Assembly: GCA_031280615.1 (NCBI GenBank)
Contig: JAITGO010000002.1
Coordinates: forward strand, 248,001-312,000
Direction of reading: 5' to 3'
DNA length: 64,000 nucleotides
Source of the DNA: Desulfobulbus sp.
Lineage (GTDB): Bacteria > Desulfobacterota > Desulfobulbia > Desulfobulbales > Desulfobulbaceae
Under the pieces are notes generated by a model. That model was not told the DNA's origin. It searched no databases and was given only the letters and a program-made list of their open reading frames with translations. Made by a program: the position numbers and the translations under genes. The first letter of the stretch is position 1. Every line of letters starts with the position of its first letter. Positions 1 to 9,927 of the stretch are shown here, piece by piece.

Positions 1-1
1 C

Positions 2-1633
<1,632 letters not shown>

Positions 1634-1640
1634 GGACAAG

Positions 1641-3467
1641 ATGAACCAGGACGAGCTCATAAAACTATTGAGTGCGCATGAATGGAACGATGTTGAGTTC
1701 AAGGAAGCTCAGCAGGCTGTCCCGAAGAATGCCTATGAGACCGTATCAGCCTTTGCCAATACTGCAGGTGGTCATCTGGTTTTCGGAGTCAGGAAGGATG
1801 GTACCCGGTTTGAAGTGGTCGGTGTCCTCGATGTCGATAAGGTGCAAAATGAATTTGTCTCAACCTTGCGACAGCAAGAGAAAATCAGCCTGATCATCAA
1901 TGTCGAGGAACATCTCCATAATATCAATGGGAACGATCTCCTGATTTTTTATGTACCAGAGGCAACTCGGGCTGATAAACCCGTATTCCTCAATAAAGAC
2001 ATTCGCAAGGCTTTTATCCGCAAGGGTGGTGCCGATGTTCGCTGCAGCCAGGAGGAAATTCAGCGGCTGATTAACGATGCATCGGCGGACCGGTATGACG
2101 GACATACAATCGAGTTCGACCTCCAGTCATGTTTCGATACGGCATCAATTTCCTGGTATCGCAACGTTTACGAGCGGAAGCCTGGAAATCGCTCTTACGC
2201 GGATAGGAACGATATCGAATTCCTGTTTGAACTGGGCTTGATCAGAGAAACCCCGCAGGGCTGGAAGGCTTCTCGTGCCGCCATTTTACTATTCGGTCGC
2301 GATGGTTCATTCAGAGATATCATGCCCCGGCCGGTTGCCGACTGCCAACGGTTCGGAACTGCTTTTGGAGAATACACTCCCGGTGCACGTTGGGACGATA
2401 GAATCGTCCTTGATTTCAATCTCATTCGTGCTTGGCAGTCCCTGTTGGACTGGTATCAACGAGTCGCAACCACGCCTTTCAGGGTCGACCCTGCCACCAT
2501 GCAACGCACGGATATGCCGCCAGATTACATTGCCTTCCGTGAAGCTGTCATAAATGTACTTATCCATCAGGATTATTCTGACCACAGCCGCAAACCGGAA
2601 ATACGGCATTTTCCCGACCGCACCATATTCTGGAATCCTGGCGATGCCTTTGCATCTCTCGTTGATCTCTTGGAGCCTGGGGAGAAGGAAGTTCGTAATC
2701 CACGAATTGTGACCGCATTTCGTCGGATCGGCTTGAGCGAGAATGCGGGTTGGGGCCTGCGGGATGTGTTCACCAACTGGCAGCAGTTGGGGAACGTGCC
2801 TCCAGTCATTCACAACGATAAGGCCGCCAAGACGTTCGAACTCGTGTTACCCAAGGAATTGCTCCTCTCGGAAGAGCAGATCATGTTCCAAGCGCAACTT
2901 GGCGTCCATCTGGACCCTGATGCCGCCAGGCTGTTTGCTTACATCTGCCGGAAAAAAGAGATCAGTGTCGCGGACGCCAAGGCTGTGCTGGCTCAGTCCA
3001 CTGAACGGTCATTGGCAAAGCTGGATTATCTTGTCAATCAAGCCCTTGTTCAAGCCGTAGAACCTCAGAAATTTTATGGTTTAGCCGAGCATCTGCTGAG
3101 TAGGTTTCCAAGTGACCAAGCTAGTGACCAAGTTGACGGCAGGTTGGTCACTCAAGTTACTGACCAACCTCAGGGTGCAATGGAAGAACCTGTCCAACCA
3201 AAACTCGAACTCTCAGAACATCAGCGGCAGGTCCTTCGGCTGTGTGAGTTCCCTCGTTCCACGGGGAATCTCATGAGCGAGCTTGGATTGAGCCATCGGG
3301 CTTTTTTCAGAACGACAATTCTGCAGCCGTTGTTGACCGGAGGTTTGCTTCAGCAGACGTATCCTGGGCAGCCCAACCATCCCAAGCAGGCTTATGTATT
3401 GACAGAAGCAGGATTACGCTTGCTCGAACTTATGAAAACTCAGGGTACGACACAGAGAAATGAGTAG
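1641..3467 (+). CDS. AlbA_2 / Schlafen-type ATP-binding regulator embedded in BREX
   Basis: 608 residues starting at the ATG 7 bases after the brxC stop. The N-terminus (residues ~8-130) has the AlbA_2 pattern, with an EFKEA strand and a FANTAGGHLVFGV segment. Residues ~300-410 contain a GHKL-like HATPase_c_4 region (FREAVINVLIHQDYS, then GLSENAGWGLRDVF). The C-terminus (~430-608) looks like two winged-helix segments joined by a linker with repeated S/T-D-Q units. Proteins of this build are annotated as ATP-dependent transcriptional regulators or RNA/DNA-binding Schlafen-like proteins and are frequent in defence islands. Its position between brxC and pglX, in the same direction and with tight spacing, suggests a regulator or accessory effector of this BREX operon. 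The function is inferred; no target operator was identified. Confidence 0.8.
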   Translation: MNQDELIKLLSAHEWNDVEFKEAQQAVPKNAYETVSAFANTAGGHLVFGVRKDGTRFEVVGVLDVDKVQNEFVSTLRQQEKISLIINVEEHLHNINGNDLLIFYVPEATRADKPVFLNKDIRKAFIRKGGADVRCSQEEIQRLINDASADRYDGHTIEFDLQSCFDTASISWYRNVYERKPGNRSYADRNDIEFLFELGLIRETPQGWKASRAAILLFGRDGSFRDIMPRPVADCQRFGTAFGEYTPGARWDDRIVLDFNLIRAWQSLLDWYQRVATTPFRVDPATMQRTDMPPDYIAFREAVINVLIHQDYSDHSRKPEIRHFPDRTIFWNPGDAFASLVDLLEPGEKEVRNPRIVTAFRRIGLSENAGWGLRDVFTNWQQLGNVPPVIHNDKAAKTFELVLPKELLLSEEQIMFQAQLGVHLDPDAARLFAYICRKKEISVADAKAVLAQSTERSLAKLDYLVNQALVQAVEPQKFYGLAEHLLSRFPSDQASDQVDGRLVTQVTDQPQGAMEEPVQPKLELSEHQRQVLRLCEFPRSTGNLMSELGLSHRAFFRTTILQPLLTGGLLQQTYPGQPNHPKQAYVLTEAGLRLLELMKTQGTTQRNE

Positions 3468-3485
3468 CCAAAAGGATTGTTCGAA

Positions 3486-6269
3486 ATGAGTGACACCATG
3501 CTTTTTGACATCGATTTCGCGGAGAAGAAAACCGGGCCAGTGCACTGCCTTGGGCGTGAGTTCGATAATGATGAAGCCCGCCGGGCCTATTTTACCGAGG
3601 AGTTACGCCAAAAACTCCAAGACCCGGAATTTCGCAAGATTGAGGGTTTTCCTGTCGGCAGTGACGACGACATTTTGAATTTGAGTGATCCTCCATACTA
3701 CACTGCCTGTCCGAATCCGTGGCTTGCCGATTTTATTGCTGAGTGGGAGGCTCAAAAGCCGGAGCAGCCCGAAGGCTCCCGTTATCACAGCGAACCCTTT
3801 GCGACCGATGTGAGCGAGGGGAAGACCCACGCCGTTTATAAAGCCCATTCCTACCATACAAAGGTGCCGCATCTGGCTATTGTGCCATCCATCCTGCATT
3901 ACACGCAGCCAGGCGATATCGTGTTGGACGGTTTTGCCGGCTCGGGCATGACCGGTGTTGCTGCTCAATGGTGCGGCAATGCGCCCCTGGAATACCGCAT
4001 GGAACTTGAACAGAAATGGAGGCTCGAAGGACTTGCTAAGCCGCAATGGGGACTTCGCCATTGCATGCTCAACGATTTGTCCCCGGCAGCGACCTTTATT
4101 GCCGCCAACTACAACCTGCCGTTTAACGTCAACGCATTCTCGAAAGCAGCAAAAAAGTTGCTCAAGGAGGTGGAACAAGAAATCGGCTGGATGTACGAAA
4201 CACTGCATACGGACGGCAAAACCAAGGGCCGCATCGAATACACTGTTTGGAGCGAGGTGTTCACTTGCTCCGATTGTGCAGGTGAGGTGGTGTTTCTCGA
4301 AGAGGCGTTGGATGACGAATCAAAAAAAGTTGCTGACGAGTTTGCCTGCCCGCATTGTTCTGCGATGCTGACGAAACGGAATTTGGGACGGCGATTTGAG
4401 ACATCTCCAGACCCCAAGCTTCCCAATGCCTGGCGGCGGGTGACCTTCAGGCCCGTACTGATTTCCTATAAGATTGGAAAGCACCGTTATGAGAAAACGC
4501 CGGATAAGCAGGATCTGGAAAGAGTAAAAAAAATCCAATCGATGCCCTTTCCTGAGGAAATTCCCTCCAATCGTTTTCCAGTTGAGGAAATGTATCATGG
4601 GTCGCGTATCGCACCGAAAGGGTTTACGCACATCCACCATTTCTTTCTGCCGCGTGCGGCGCAAGCATTGGGGTTGCTGTGGCGGAAAGCAAAAGCACAA
4701 CCAGATGCCCGCATACGGAGCATGTTAATGTTTACCGTTGAGCAGGCTATTTGGGGAATGTCCATTCTTGCAAGATATGCTCCGACCCATTTTTCTCAGG
4801 TAAATCAATATCTGAACGGAGTGTACTATATTGGATCGCAAATTGTTGATTGTAGTCCTTGGTACATATTGGATGGAAAAGTAAGCAGATTGGGAAATGT
4901 ATTTCAAACTCATTACGCCCATCAATCCGGCGTCGTCACGGGTACATGTTCTACGGTCGCCCTCCAAACTCCTGATCAGTCCATTGACTACATCTTCACC
5001 GACCCACCGTTCGGCGAAAACATCTATTACGCCGACCTGAACTTGCTGGTCGAATCCTGGTATAGCGTTCTCTCCAATGCCACCGCCGAGGCCATCGTTG
5101 ATAAGGCCAAAAAAAAGGGATTACCAGAGTATCAGGAGTTGATGCGTCGCTGCTTTGCCGAATATTACCGGGTACTCAAGCCGGGACGCTGGATCACCAT
5201 CGTCTTCCACAACTCACGCAATGCGGTCTGGAATGCCATTCAGGAGGCTCTACAAAACGTCGGCTTCGTGGTGGCGGATGTCCGCACACTGGATAAACAG
5301 CAGGGTTCGTACCGCCAGGTCACCAGCATGGCAACCAAGCAGGACTTGGTGATCTCCGCCTACAAGGCGAACGGTGGGCTTGAGGATCGTTTCAAGTTGA
5401 CAGCGGGTACGGAAGAAGGTGTGTGGGAATTCGTTCGAACCCACCTCAGCAATCTGCCGGTATTTGTCAGTAAAGGTGGCCGGTCGGAAGTCATCGCCGA
5501 GCGCAAGGAATACCTCCTGTACGATCGGATGGTCGCGTTTCATGTGCAGCGAGGCGTCATGGTTCCATTTTCTTCGACAGAATTCTATGCTGGGCTTTCC
5601 CAGCGTTTTTCAGAACGCGACGGTATGTTCTTCTTGCCGAATCAAGCGCCCGAATATGACAAGAAACGCATGACCGTTGAAGGCGTGGAGCAACTGCAGC
5701 TCTTTGTTTCAGATGAGGCCTCCGCCCGACAATGGCTGCGCGAACAAATTCGCCAGAAACCGCAAACGTTCCAGGAATTGCACCCACAGTTCATGAAGGA
5801 GATCGGGGGATGGAGCAAAACGGAAACCCCGCTCGAACTTTCCATCATCCTTGAACAAAATTTTCTTCGTTACGACGGCAAAGGCCCAGTGCCTGAACAG
5901 ATCCACGCCTACCTTTCCACCAACTGGAAAGATCTGCGCAACCTGCCCAAGGATGATCCGGCCCTGGTCGCCAAGGCCCGTGATCGCTGGTACGTACCCG
6001 ATCCCAACAAGGCGGGAGATATGGAAAAACATCGGGAGATAAAGCTTCTTAAGGAGTTCGAAGAATACAAGACCGCCAAGAAAAAGCTCAAGGTCTTCCG
6101 CATAGAAGCCGTTCGTGCCGGATTTAAAAATCTTTGGCAGCAAAGAACCCCTGAAGCATATAAGGCAATTATTGAAGTGGCAGAGAAAATTCCTTCGAAT
6201 GTGCTCGAAGAAGATCCCAAGCTGCTCATGTGGTACGACCAGGCGGTAACACGAATGGGAGGTGAATAA
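3486..6269 (+). CDS. pglX: BREX type 3 adenine-specific DNA methyltransferase PglX (PglXI)
   Basis: 927 residues from the ATG at 3486; an upstream TTG at 3477 is in frame but less likely. SAM-binding motif I is visible as DGFAGSGMTG (~residue 145) and catalytic motif IV as TDPPFGENIYYADL (~residue 505). A Cys pair cluster between them (CSDC ~260, CPHC ~290) makes a zinc ribbon, which is the layout of the COG1743-type methylases used as PglXI in type 3 BREX. In BREX, host DNA is marked by N6-adenine methylation at a non-palindromic site and unmarked phage DNA is stopped from replicating. The gene overlaps the next one by a TAATG junction. No lesion was seen, so it should be active. Confidence 0.88.
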   Translation: MSDTMLFDIDFAEKKTGPVHCLGREFDNDEARRAYFTEELRQKLQDPEFRKIEGFPVGSDDDILNLSDPPYYTACPNPWLADFIAEWEAQKPEQPEGSRYHSEPFATDVSEGKTHAVYKAHSYHTKVPHLAIVPSILHYTQPGDIVLDGFAGSGMTGVAAQWCGNAPLEYRMELEQKWRLEGLAKPQWGLRHCMLNDLSPAATFIAANYNLPFNVNAFSKAAKKLLKEVEQEIGWMYETLHTDGKTKGRIEYTVWSEVFTCSDCAGEVVFLEEALDDESKKVADEFACPHCSAMLTKRNLGRRFETSPDPKLPNAWRRVTFRPVLISYKIGKHRYEKTPDKQDLERVKKIQSMPFPEEIPSNRFPVEEMYHGSRIAPKGFTHIHHFFLPRAAQALGLLWRKAKAQPDARIRSMLMFTVEQAIWGMSILARYAPTHFSQVNQYLNGVYYIGSQIVDCSPWYILDGKVSRLGNVFQTHYAHQSGVVTGTCSTVALQTPDQSIDYIFTDPPFGENIYYADLNLLVESWYSVLSNATAEAIVDKAKKKGLPEYQELMRRCFAEYYRVLKPGRWITIVFHNSRNAVWNAIQEALQNVGFVVADVRTLDKQQGSYRQVTSMATKQDLVISAYKANGGLEDRFKLTAGTEEGVWEFVRTHLSNLPVFVSKGGRSEVIAERKEYLLYDRMVAFHVQRGVMVPFSSTEFYAGLSQRFSERDGMFFLPNQAPEYDKKRMTVEGVEQLQLFVSDEASARQWLREQIRQKPQTFQELHPQFMKEIGGWSKTETPLELSIILEQNFLRYDGKGPVPEQIHAYLSTNWKDLRNLPKDDPALVAKARDRWYVPDPNKAGDMEKHREIKLLKEFEEYKTAKKKLKVFRIEAVRAGFKNLWQQRTPEAYKAIIEVAEKIPSNVLEEDPKLLMWYDQAVTRMGGE

Positions 6270-7276
6270 TGGCAAGAGCGGATTTACTCATTCGCCTTGT
6301 CCAATCGGGCATACGGGGTGACAAGGTCAGCTTAAGAAGGGTCGTCGAGGCGATTATCGCCGAAGAACGAACCAAGCAGCATAAAGTGCTGGCCGATAAT
6401 CTCGAGGAAATCCTCAATTCCGCGCCGGTTGAACGCCCTGTTACCAATGGCGGTAGCCCCATGCTGGATCAACGCATGAGCAATCTGTTCCATGAGGTTA
6501 TGCCTCAACGAAAGCTGTCCGATCTCATCCTCCCAGATGAGGTGCAGCAAATCTGTCAGAGTTTGATTCAGGAACAGCATCGGACAGACCTGCTCAGGTC
6601 ATACAACCTAGAACCCCGCAACCGCGTGCTTCTCATCGGGCCTCCTGGTAATGGCAAGACATCCTTGGCCGAAGCCATTGCTGAAGCACTAGTGGTCCCA
6701 CTACTTGTGGTTCGATATGAAAGCGTCGTCGGCACCTACCTGGGCGAGACCGCTGTCCGCCTGAAGAAACTGTTCGAATACGCTTCCACTCGGAAATGCG
6801 TCCTCTTTTTTGACGAGTTTGAAACCCTCGGCAAGGAGCGTGGTGATCTGCACGAGACCGGTGAGATCAAGCGCGTGGTGAGTTCGTTGCTCATGCAGAT
6901 TGACAACCTGCCGAGCCATGTCATGGTCATCGGGGCAACCAATCATGCCGAACTGCTGGATCGTGCGGTATGGCGACGCTTCCAGGTCCGCATGACACTT
7001 CCAGGCCCAACCAGGGCTCGCCTGACAGAATGGTTCGAGAAGTTCGAGCGCCGGATCAAGATCCCTTTAGGATATGCGCCGGGTACTTTGGCCAAACGTC
7101 TCCTGGGATCGAATTTCGCGGAAGTCGAAGAATTCGGGACGACAGTGTTCCGCCAGTATGTGCTCGAACAACCGAATGCCGACATGAAGGATATCGTGTC
7201 CAAAACCCTCCAGAACTGGTCCGCCCGATCAGTCACCGTAGCTCAGCAGGACGAACCGGAGGTGAAGGATGCCTGA
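6269..7276 (+). CDS. AAA+ ATPase paired with the S8 protease
   Basis: 335 residues; the start codon shares a base with the pglX stop (TAATG), so translation is coupled. It has a Walker A motif GPPGNGKTS (~residue 126), a Walker B motif FFDEFETLG (~residue 186), a sensor-1-like segment GATNHAEL and an arginine-finger-type RRF (~residue 240). This is the classical FtsH/Vps4-like AAA module without a protease domain of its own. Its 3' end overlaps the downstream subtilase gene by 8 bases, so the two products are probably made together and act together. It most likely unfolds or presents substrates to the protease, or senses phage-derived protein. That role is inferred; the family assignment to AAA+ is firm. 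Confidence 0.88.
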   Translation: MARADLLIRLVQSGIRGDKVSLRRVVEAIIAEERTKQHKVLADNLEEILNSAPVERPVTNGGSPMLDQRMSNLFHEVMPQRKLSDLILPDEVQQICQSLIQEQHRTDLLRSYNLEPRNRVLLIGPPGNGKTSLAEAIAEALVVPLLVVRYESVVGTYLGETAVRLKKLFEYASTRKCVLFFDEFETLGKERGDLHETGEIKRVVSSLLMQIDNLPSHVMVIGATNHAELLDRAVWRRFQVRMTLPGPTRARLTEWFEKFERRIKIPLGYAPGTLAKRLLGSNFAEVEEFGTTVFRQYVLEQPNADMKDIVSKTLQNWSARSVTVAQQDEPEVKDA

Positions 7277-9920
7277 ACGCCCACTACTCCTTTTTCCGAC
7301 GCCTGAAACGGCTTCTCGTTCAACGCTTGGAGGTGGTGGAGGTCGAGTAAGAAGGCCAACACCGCAACGACAATGGGATCGTCTTTCTCCAGTCTTCAGT
7401 CAACTCCAGACCGCATTTAATGCCAGACGAATAGAAATACAACAGAGTGCTGCTGGCATAATTCCAGAGCAGGTTCTCGTGATAGAGACCGTCGGAAGTA
7501 TCGAAAACTTTGCCAATGCGGTTAAGCGCATTGATGGTCTCGAATGGATGGGTGAAATTGAAATTGATGAAATCACCCCAGATGAAGAGTTTTATGATGA
7601 AACCAAACCTGACAAAGAGCTGAGTGGGCGACTATATCTCGTCATGACCAACCAGCAAGCGCTTGAGCAGATGCTGTCGTTGTGGCGACGTTACCAAGAA
7701 GATCCCACTATGCAATTCGAGCGCGGACTTACAAAGTTTCGCGACGTGTTCCTGCACCTGAAAAGCATCCGTCGGTGGGATGTCCAGGACAGGCTTCTCG
7801 AAACTGGAATCATTGATGTCTGGAGAGAGAATCTTGAGTACGACGGGGATAGGGTCATTACATTTGAGACTGAGCTTTGGTTTCGTGGGGGCGACGAGCT
7901 TCGAGCCGCGAGCGCAAGCCACGTCACAAACCTTGTTCAACAAGCGGGCGGCCGAATACTGAGCCAGTCCGTCATAGAAGGCATCGCTTACCATGGGCTT
8001 CTGGCCGAACTTCCGGCTCATGCCATTCGAGCTATCGTGGGGAACCCAACAACTGAACTGGTTAAATGTGAGAACGTCATGTTCTTCAGACCTGTTGGGC
8101 AAATGGTGGTCGGAGACAAATCTCCAGAAGGGGATGTGGAAATCGCCCAAATTGAAGAAATGCCACTGCCTACTGGTGATCCTGTCGTAGCTCTTTTTGA
8201 TGGGGTTCCGCTGGCCAATCACCGTTTGTTGGCTGGCCGTTTGGTTGTTGATGATCCAGATAACTGGGAGGCTGATTATGCGGCATCCGAACGTGTCCAC
8301 GGAACATCGATGGCATCATTGATTGTTCATGGTGATCTCAATCAGCCTTCTACTCCATTACCTCGGCCGATCTATGTGCGGTCTATTATGAAGCCACTGA
8401 ACTGGCTAGATACACCGCGCCCCGAGGGCATTCCGGAAAACTGCCTGGCAGTCGATCTTATCCATAGGGCAGTTAAGCGGTTATTTGAAGGGGATCAGGG
8501 AGAAGGACCAACAGCACCTCAAGTTAGGGTCATCAATCTGTCGATCGGAGACCGAACTCGTCAGTTCACACAATCTATGAGCCCCATCGCTAGATTATTG
8601 GACTGGTTGAGCGTGAAGTATGGCGTGCTCTTTGTTGTCAGTGCCGGAAATCATCCGACATCTATATCATTGGGGGTATCTCAGGAAGAGTTTGATTCAT
8701 TTCGAGCTGACGAGTTCGAGGCGGCAACGATCAGGGCTTTGTATCGAGATGCCCGTCACAGGAAGCTGCTTTCACCTGCAGAAACAATCAATGGGTTGAC
8801 GGTTGGCTCCACACATCAAGATGAATCTCAGCTCACCTATCAAGGAAACCGGATAGATCCGTTCGAGCAGCCATTACCCAGCCCAGTTTCTGCATTTGGC
8901 AGCGGTTATCGGCGTGCGATTAAGCCAGATGTGGTCTTTTTCGGGGGAAAGCAATGGTACAGATTGCCTTTGCAACCAACAAATCCAGTCACCATTGAAC
9001 CGGCAATTTTTCGGGTTCCTCCCGGAAACAAAGCAGCTTCTCCCGGAAGTCTTGCTGGTGAATTAGATGCCACTTCATACAGTTGTGGAACGAGCAACGC
9101 GACAGCGTTGATCAGTAGGGCGGCGTGTATTTGTTACGACTCCCTGCAGCAAATCTTTAGTGAACAAGCGGCCGAAGTTGATCCGAGAAGTTATGAAGTC
9201 CCACTACTGAAGGCGATGCTGGTGCATGGCTGTTCGTGGGGCGATATCGGTGATCACCTAAAGTCTCGAATCGAAAATTCGGACCTTGGAAGGGAAATTA
9301 GAGAACGTGCTGAGTCTTTGTATTCGAGGCCAGCAGACATCTCTAATGAAATTGGTAGGCAGTATAAATCTCTTCTGGCTCGCTGGATGGGCTATGGCCT
9401 TCCACAAATAGACCGGGTTCTTGACTGTACAGATCAGAGAGCCACCTTGCTTGGCTATGGTGAACTCTCTGATGGTGAAGCTCACGTCTTTCGATTGCCG
9501 TTACCTCCATCTCTCAGCGCCCGCCAAGAGCGAAGACGCTTAACAGTGACTCTTGCTTGGCTTTCACCTATTTCGGCCAGCACTCAAAAATACCGGACAG
9601 CAAGCCTATGGTTTGAAGCTATCAATAACGGTTTGGCCCCATCTCGTCAGAACGCAGATTGGCAAACTGTGAAGCGAGGAACAGTCCAACACGAAGTGTT
9701 CGAGGGCCAGAGAGCGGAGCCGTTCATCGACGGGGACGTCATCGAAATCAAAGTGAACTGCCGTGAAGACGCCGGGAAAATCCAGAGCCCTGTCGCGTAT
9801 GGGTTGGCCGTGTCACTGGAGGTAGCCGAGGGCCTCGATATCGCTGTTTACAACGAAATCCGAACTCGCATTGCACCTGCGATTCAAATTCAGCAGGCAA
9901 CAGATCAAGGTAGATGGTAA
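7269..9920 (+). CDS. S8 (subtilisin-like) serine protease, AAA+-linked
   Basis: 883 residues, starting at the ATG of GAAGGATGCC. There is no signal peptide, so it should act in the cytoplasm. The subtilase triad is visible: Asp in VALFDGVP (~residue 315), His in ERVHGTSMAS (~residue 342) and Ser in SCGTSNATA (~residue 608). The N-terminal ~290 residues look like a separate domain with no recognised family. The C-terminal ~230 residues are probably a beta-rich accessory domain. The protein is about twice the size of a simple subtilisin. It overlaps the AAA+ gene by 8 bases and lies 7 bases before brxHII. AAA+/S8 pairs are known in bacterial defence neighbourhoods; here the pair is built into the BREX transcription unit. 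All three catalytic residues are present, so activity is expected. Confidence 0.88.
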   Translation: MPERPLLLFPTPETASRSTLGGGGGRVRRPTPQRQWDRLSPVFSQLQTAFNARRIEIQQSAAGIIPEQVLVIETVGSIENFANAVKRIDGLEWMGEIEIDEITPDEEFYDETKPDKELSGRLYLVMTNQQALEQMLSLWRRYQEDPTMQFERGLTKFRDVFLHLKSIRRWDVQDRLLETGIIDVWRENLEYDGDRVITFETELWFRGGDELRAASASHVTNLVQQAGGRILSQSVIEGIAYHGLLAELPAHAIRAIVGNPTTELVKCENVMFFRPVGQMVVGDKSPEGDVEIAQIEEMPLPTGDPVVALFDGVPLANHRLLAGRLVVDDPDNWEADYAASERVHGTSMASLIVHGDLNQPSTPLPRPIYVRSIMKPLNWLDTPRPEGIPENCLAVDLIHRAVKRLFEGDQGEGPTAPQVRVINLSIGDRTRQFTQSMSPIARLLDWLSVKYGVLFVVSAGNHPTSISLGVSQEEFDSFRADEFEAATIRALYRDARHRKLLSPAETINGLTVGSTHQDESQLTYQGNRIDPFEQPLPSPVSAFGSGYRRAIKPDVVFFGGKQWYRLPLQPTNPVTIEPAIFRVPPGNKAASPGSLAGELDATSYSCGTSNATALISRAACICYDSLQQIFSEQAAEVDPRSYEVPLLKAMLVHGCSWGDIGDHLKSRIENSDLGREIRERAESLYSRPADISNEIGRQYKSLLARWMGYGLPQIDRVLDCTDQRATLLGYGELSDGEAHVFRLPLPPSLSARQERRRLTVTLAWLSPISASTQKYRTASLWFEAINNGLAPSRQNADWQTVKRGTVQHEVFEGQRAEPFIDGDVIEIKVNCREDAGKIQSPVAYGLAVSLEVAEGLDIAVYNEIRTRIAPAIQIQQATDQGRW

Positions 9921-9927
9921 TTAGCGG

